Shown piece by piece: positions 33,525 through 33,582 of a DNA stretch of 33,582 bases. The stretch's first letter is position 1, and each line of letters begins with the position of its first letter. The notes beneath the pieces were generated by a model. That model worked only from the letters and a program-made list of their open reading frames with translations, searched no databases and was not told the origin of the DNA. The DNA comes from Algicola sp. (GTDB lineage Bacteria; Bacteroidota; Bacteroidia; Flavobacteriales; Flavobacteriaceae): contig JAAEZN010000032.1 in assembly GCA_018222835.1 (NCBI GenBank), forward strand, positions 1 through 33,582, given 5' to 3'. The translations under genes and the position numbers were made by a program.

Positions 33525-33582
33525 ACAATGAAGAGTTTGATCCTGGCTCAGGATGAACGCTAGCGGCAGGCCTAACACATGC
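33525..33582 (+). rRNA. 16S ribosomal RNA, 5' end only (runs off the right edge)
   Basis: GAAGAGTTTGATCCTGGCTC begins at 33530 and aligns with position 6 of Escherichia coli 16S. GGATGAACGCTAGCGGCAGG and CCTAACACATGC follow, the standard 5' domain. The CTAGCGGCAGGC variant fits Bacteroidota. The mature end is placed at about 33525. Confidence 0.97.

Noticed and set aside
1-33582. Prophage, integrase, insertion sequence or tRNA
   Set aside because: None of their protein or RNA signatures was seen on either strand; the MITE idea at 16369 is kept only as one explanation.

Overview
This window looks like chromosomal DNA from a member of the Flavobacteriaceae (phylum Bacteroidota). The signs are a SusC/SusD pair, many lipoproteins with the short Bacteroidota lipobox, almost no Shine-Dalgarno sequences, TAnnTTTG-type -7 promoter elements before several genes and before the rRNA operon, and a 16S rRNA 5' end reading GAAGAGTTTGATCCTGGCTCAGGATGAACGC. 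A marine genus of the Muricauda type is my guess only. I see no phage, transposase, CRISPR array or tRNA.

Layout. Positions 1-2971 (minus): a TonB-dependent receptor with heme-receptor motifs, followed by a partial HmuY-like lipoprotein; together a heme/iron uptake unit. 3180-4501 (minus): a DUF3307 membrane protein translationally coupled to a SatD-family protein with a C-terminal helix-turn-helix. Its promoter is covered by six alternating half-sites spaced exactly 14 bp apart. 4675-5423 (minus): a Spy-like secreted protein and a 63-residue membrane peptide. 5588-8086 (minus): a large secreted zinc metalloprotease. 8352-9074 (plus): a secreted protein made of alternating 35- and 34-residue repeats. 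9075-9517 is a gene-free stretch with a possible small RNA. 9518-14493 (minus): an SLC13 carboxylate transporter, lysS, a thioredoxin-like protein and a membrane-tethered LuxR-type regulator.

Positions 14587-19761 (plus): a small YqaE/Pmp3 protein, lipB and several envelope lipoproteins or barrels (one with an OmpA domain). This stretch contains a duplicated terminator that brackets a two-gene cassette. 19934-24456 (minus): a second OmpA-domain protein, a beta-propeller lipoprotein and rnhB. 24690-30078 (plus): a SusC-SusD-lipoprotein operon for uptake of an unidentified substrate. 30254-30940 (minus): an unrecognised secreted protein. 31173-33221 (plus): a putative porin. The window ends at a strong rrn promoter, leader and the first 58 bases of 16S rRNA.

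Most genes serve the cell envelope: TonB-driven import (heme, SusCD substrate), outer-membrane barrels and OmpA-type peptidoglycan anchors, with housekeeping genes (lysS, lipB, rnhB) between them. The most unusual items are the satD operator array with its two-gene system, the alternating repeat protein, the structured leaders before 16498, 17685 and 21250, and the duplicated terminator cassette.
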